A stretch of DNA of 64,000 nucleotides from Zanthoxylum bungeanum (Eukaryota > Streptophyta > Magnoliopsida > Sapindales > Rutaceae): the NCBI GenBank assembly GCA_019454045.1, contig SKCR01006513.1, forward strand, positions 62,001 to 126,000, written 5' to 3'. Positions 61,472-64,000 of the stretch are shown in pieces. Positions within the stretch are counted from its first letter, which is position 1. Each line of letters begins with the position of its first letter. The position numbers and the translations under genes are program-made. The notes beneath the pieces are model-generated. The model saw nothing but the letters and a program-made list of their open reading frames with translations, ran no database searches and was not told where the DNA came from.

Positions 61472-63394
61472 TGTTGGACAATTATGACCCATATCGTCAC
61501 TATTTGTACAGATCATGGTGTTGTTGTACAAATTAACTATGTGACAAAGGAGATTGCTCTCTTATCATTTGCGATTAGATCATATAGATGTATAAATGAT
61601 AGGAGGTCCTTATGATTAGTTCCTAGATTGAGATGATATGAGACAATATCAATCCACGAAGGTATAATCATTAAATATCCCTAGTCAGAGTATTACACTT
61701 GTGCGTAAAAGACTAGTATTACACTTGTGCGCGTTGTGAGGGCACAATAGCATAGTTCTCATATATTTGGGTATTGGATACTCATGCAAGTGTAATAGGA
61801 GGTTGTGTTTTACCGATGGTACGGAAAATAGCTTCGCTCTGGATAGACCCCCTCAGAATTCCATTGGTAGTATGACTATGTGTCTATGGAAGTCCGAAAT
61901 CAGGGTAGGTGTATTTGGTCTTAACCTGAGACTTGCACCGCTAATACTTGTGACAATCAATATACTTTGGTTTTAGTCGTCCAGGGCTTTAACAAGTTCT
62001 GTGTACGCCTCTACTTGGTATATTGAGAATTGTAGTATATTAGGTGTGATGTCAAGACGGAAGTATCACTCCAGTCATAATGGAGATAATGTCACGTAGG
62101 ATGCGGTACTAGTACTCTTATATGCTGCAGATATCGGGATATTGTGACTAGGTCATGTATATCCGATTATACAGACTAGTTACCAGACATCCGAATTGGG
62201 TAGGCATGGCGCTTTGCTAGAAGCCAACCTTATCTTGTAAATCGGTCAAACGTAGTACTGGGTACGTACGTATTTAGATAGTCCGATAACCGTATTTACT
62301 CCCAACATATCCGGGGATCTCATGGGTCGCTTCCCGAAGATTCACCGATGATGTATGACTCACACTTTAATTAATCTGGGATTAATTAGTAGAGAGAGAA
62401 AATTAATCTGGGATTAATTACAGAGATATTTTATCTAGGATAAAATATCATTTTAAGAGAGAGAACGATTAATTTGGAATTTATCGATAAATTAATATAT
62501 TCGATATATTAAACGAAATTGGATTTCGACGCGGAATTAAAATTAGATTTTAATTCGGGCGAACGAGTTAATTTAGAATTAATTCATTAGCGACGTGAAT
62601 AGTAATTATGCTAGGCATGATTATTTAATTAAATTAGATTTAATTACGACGCAACGAAAAATTTGTTAATTTGGAATTAGTGAACCCGAGCCCGGGATTA
62701 TTTGCGAGCGCATTCGCATTTCAAATTCGAGTACGGCACGCAAGTCAAATCAAGCGTCAAATCGCTAGTCACTTCCAGTGTTAAATCATTAGTCACTTTG
62801 AGTGATGTGACTACTTGTCATTTGATTGATGGATTGATGTGAATAGTGATGTGAATAGTTCCTGGAAGTTGGTATGGCTTTTAATCATTTGACTTTTTGA
62901 AAGCAAATTTAATATATCTTTATTTGATTTTTTGAAAATCAAAGAAGTGTATAGCATACACCTTTTGCCAACAACTTAACACCACTCTCTCTTCACCATT
63001 TTTCATCTCTCTCTCTTTCTCGGCCTTAGTGGCATTTTCTTCTCTTCACTGGTTCAGTAAAAACCGTGAGCTAGGAGGAAGCAAAGTTTGATTTTTGTTA
63101 CAAAATCAAGGTGCTAGCACACTTAAAATGAGTACATACAAACGTGATAGGGAACTAACATTATGAGCATGGAATCACCATCATCAAAAGCTTGGAGCAA
63201 CAATGGAGGACCATGGCCGAAATTTTGAGGACCCAAAACAGTCCACTGCCGAGCCACTCTAAGAGGGATCTTCAAGTTTTTGTTCTTCGTCGCATCGCTC
63301 AACCGATCATTGTGAGTATTCCGCAACTCCTTGATGTATTCGCACTTGTTTCTTGCTTGTTAATCGATCCTCGGGACTTAGAGATTTCCCAACA
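61472..63394 (+). mobile_element. Solo LTR of the copia family
   Basis: It begins TGTTGGACAATTATGACCC after CCTAT (61467-61471) and ends TTTCCCAACA before CCTTT (63395-63399), a target duplication with one change. No internal sequence is attached, so it is a solo LTR. It shares the internal deletion and the 17-base duplication of the LTR at 49180-51129. Confidence 0.92.
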
Positions 63395-63399
63395 CCTTT

Positions 63400-64000
63400 G
63401 ACTATACGATAACATTAATTTTGTGTGAGATCTTTCATACTTTGATGCCATGTATATTAGAAACATTTAATGGTCTGGCCTATAGATGTTCGTTGGGTGT
63501 GGACCTATGCACTCGTTAATCAAGTACGAATCAAGATAGGATCCGTCGGTCCGTATGTGTACCATAAAAGATTTAGATATCCATGTGACTAAGTCATGAT
63601 TCTTAAGACGTTGGCCAAAGCTGATCACTTAGGGTGGATCACATCAGTTGTAAAGAATTATGGACATATCGACATGAGATGTGCGCCTTGAAAACTTGAC
63701 GGTGTATACTATGTTTCCTAAGCACAACTCGCTACGACAGAGGAATTGATAAACATATGTGATGACCTCGACTTGTATAGTTTAGAAAGATCGTTCATTT
63801 TTTTTAACGGAGGTGGTCGAATTGCGTACATATTAGCTAGGTTTATATGACGAACGTGTCTGAACTTAGAGAGTCCCAATATGAAGTGTACTCATTGAGT
63901 ACTTGGGTAACCCGTTATTTTTTTATAAAATATAATATTCGATATTATAATTACCATCTAAAATAATCAAGTGTTATTAGATAACATGGTTGCTTACTTT
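63400..64000. other. Non-coding flank after the solo LTR
   Basis: No convincing gene is seen on either strand. It should be the continuation of the repeat interrupted at 49179/61471. The style (CTAAGTCATGATTCTTAAGA and similar) resembles LTR or leader DNA, but no partner lies within the window. Confidence 0.4.

Larger units (their letters stand above)
58688..63399 (+). repeat. Second, partial unit of the tandem duplication
   Basis: It repeats 46420-49179 (as 58688-61471) and then an LTR (61472-63394). Where the first unit continues into the copia interior, this unit instead passes to CCTTT and unrelated flank. Confidence 0.9.

Overview
This window is plant nuclear DNA, almost certainly from a eudicot with a repeat-rich genome. 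Four kinds of evidence support this: plant-type LTR retrotransposons (Ty1/copia, Ty3/gypsy of the Reina and Athila/Tat types), a CACTA (En/Spm) transposon with plant-specific domains, AT-rich intergenic DNA with GT-AG introns, and one nuclear gene of the Mpv17/PMP22 membrane-protein family. I saw no bacterial-type operons, CRISPR arrays, tRNA or rRNA genes.

Layout. 1-2668: relic Athila/Tat-like gypsy DNA (tRNA-Asp primer site, gag N-terminus) and AT-rich DNA. 2669-11783: a nearly complete CACTA element with matching ends, a broken TNPD-type transposase gene and a broken TNPA-type gene, and three clusters of the same TTTAGCGTCGAA motif, one at each end and one between the genes. 12640-41625: a small palindromic element split by a nest of retrotransposons. 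The outermost (12808-41320) is a non-coding LTR element with a perfect 5-bp target duplication TCTAG. A plus-strand copia (14750-23112) sits in its interior. A minus-strand Reina-type gypsy (23360-40432) sits in its 3' LTR, and a second minus-strand copia (28519-38572) sits in the gypsy gag, flanked by perfect GTTGG duplications. 42255-44269: the only host gene, an Mpv17/PMP22-like gene with good splice sites but three apparent frameshifts. 46417-63399: a tandem duplication of about 12.27 kb that includes a third, decayed copy of the same copia family (49180-58687). The second unit keeps only a solo LTR (61472-63394).

How it fits together. None of the mobile elements looks able to move alone now. 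The transposase genes carry stop codons and frameshifts, and two reverse transcriptases lack the second catalytic aspartate (YVDN, YFDA). Their ends, primer sites, polypurine tracts and target duplications are well preserved, so the order of events can be read: palindrome, then non-coding LTR element, then gypsy in its LTR and copia in its interior, then copia in the gypsy. The same copia family supplied 14750-23112, 28519-38572 and 49180-58687. All three carry four copies of a near-palindromic TTGTTGGCCAAAGTCAAG motif in the untranslated leader.

All family assignments come from reading translated motifs by eye; no database search was possible.
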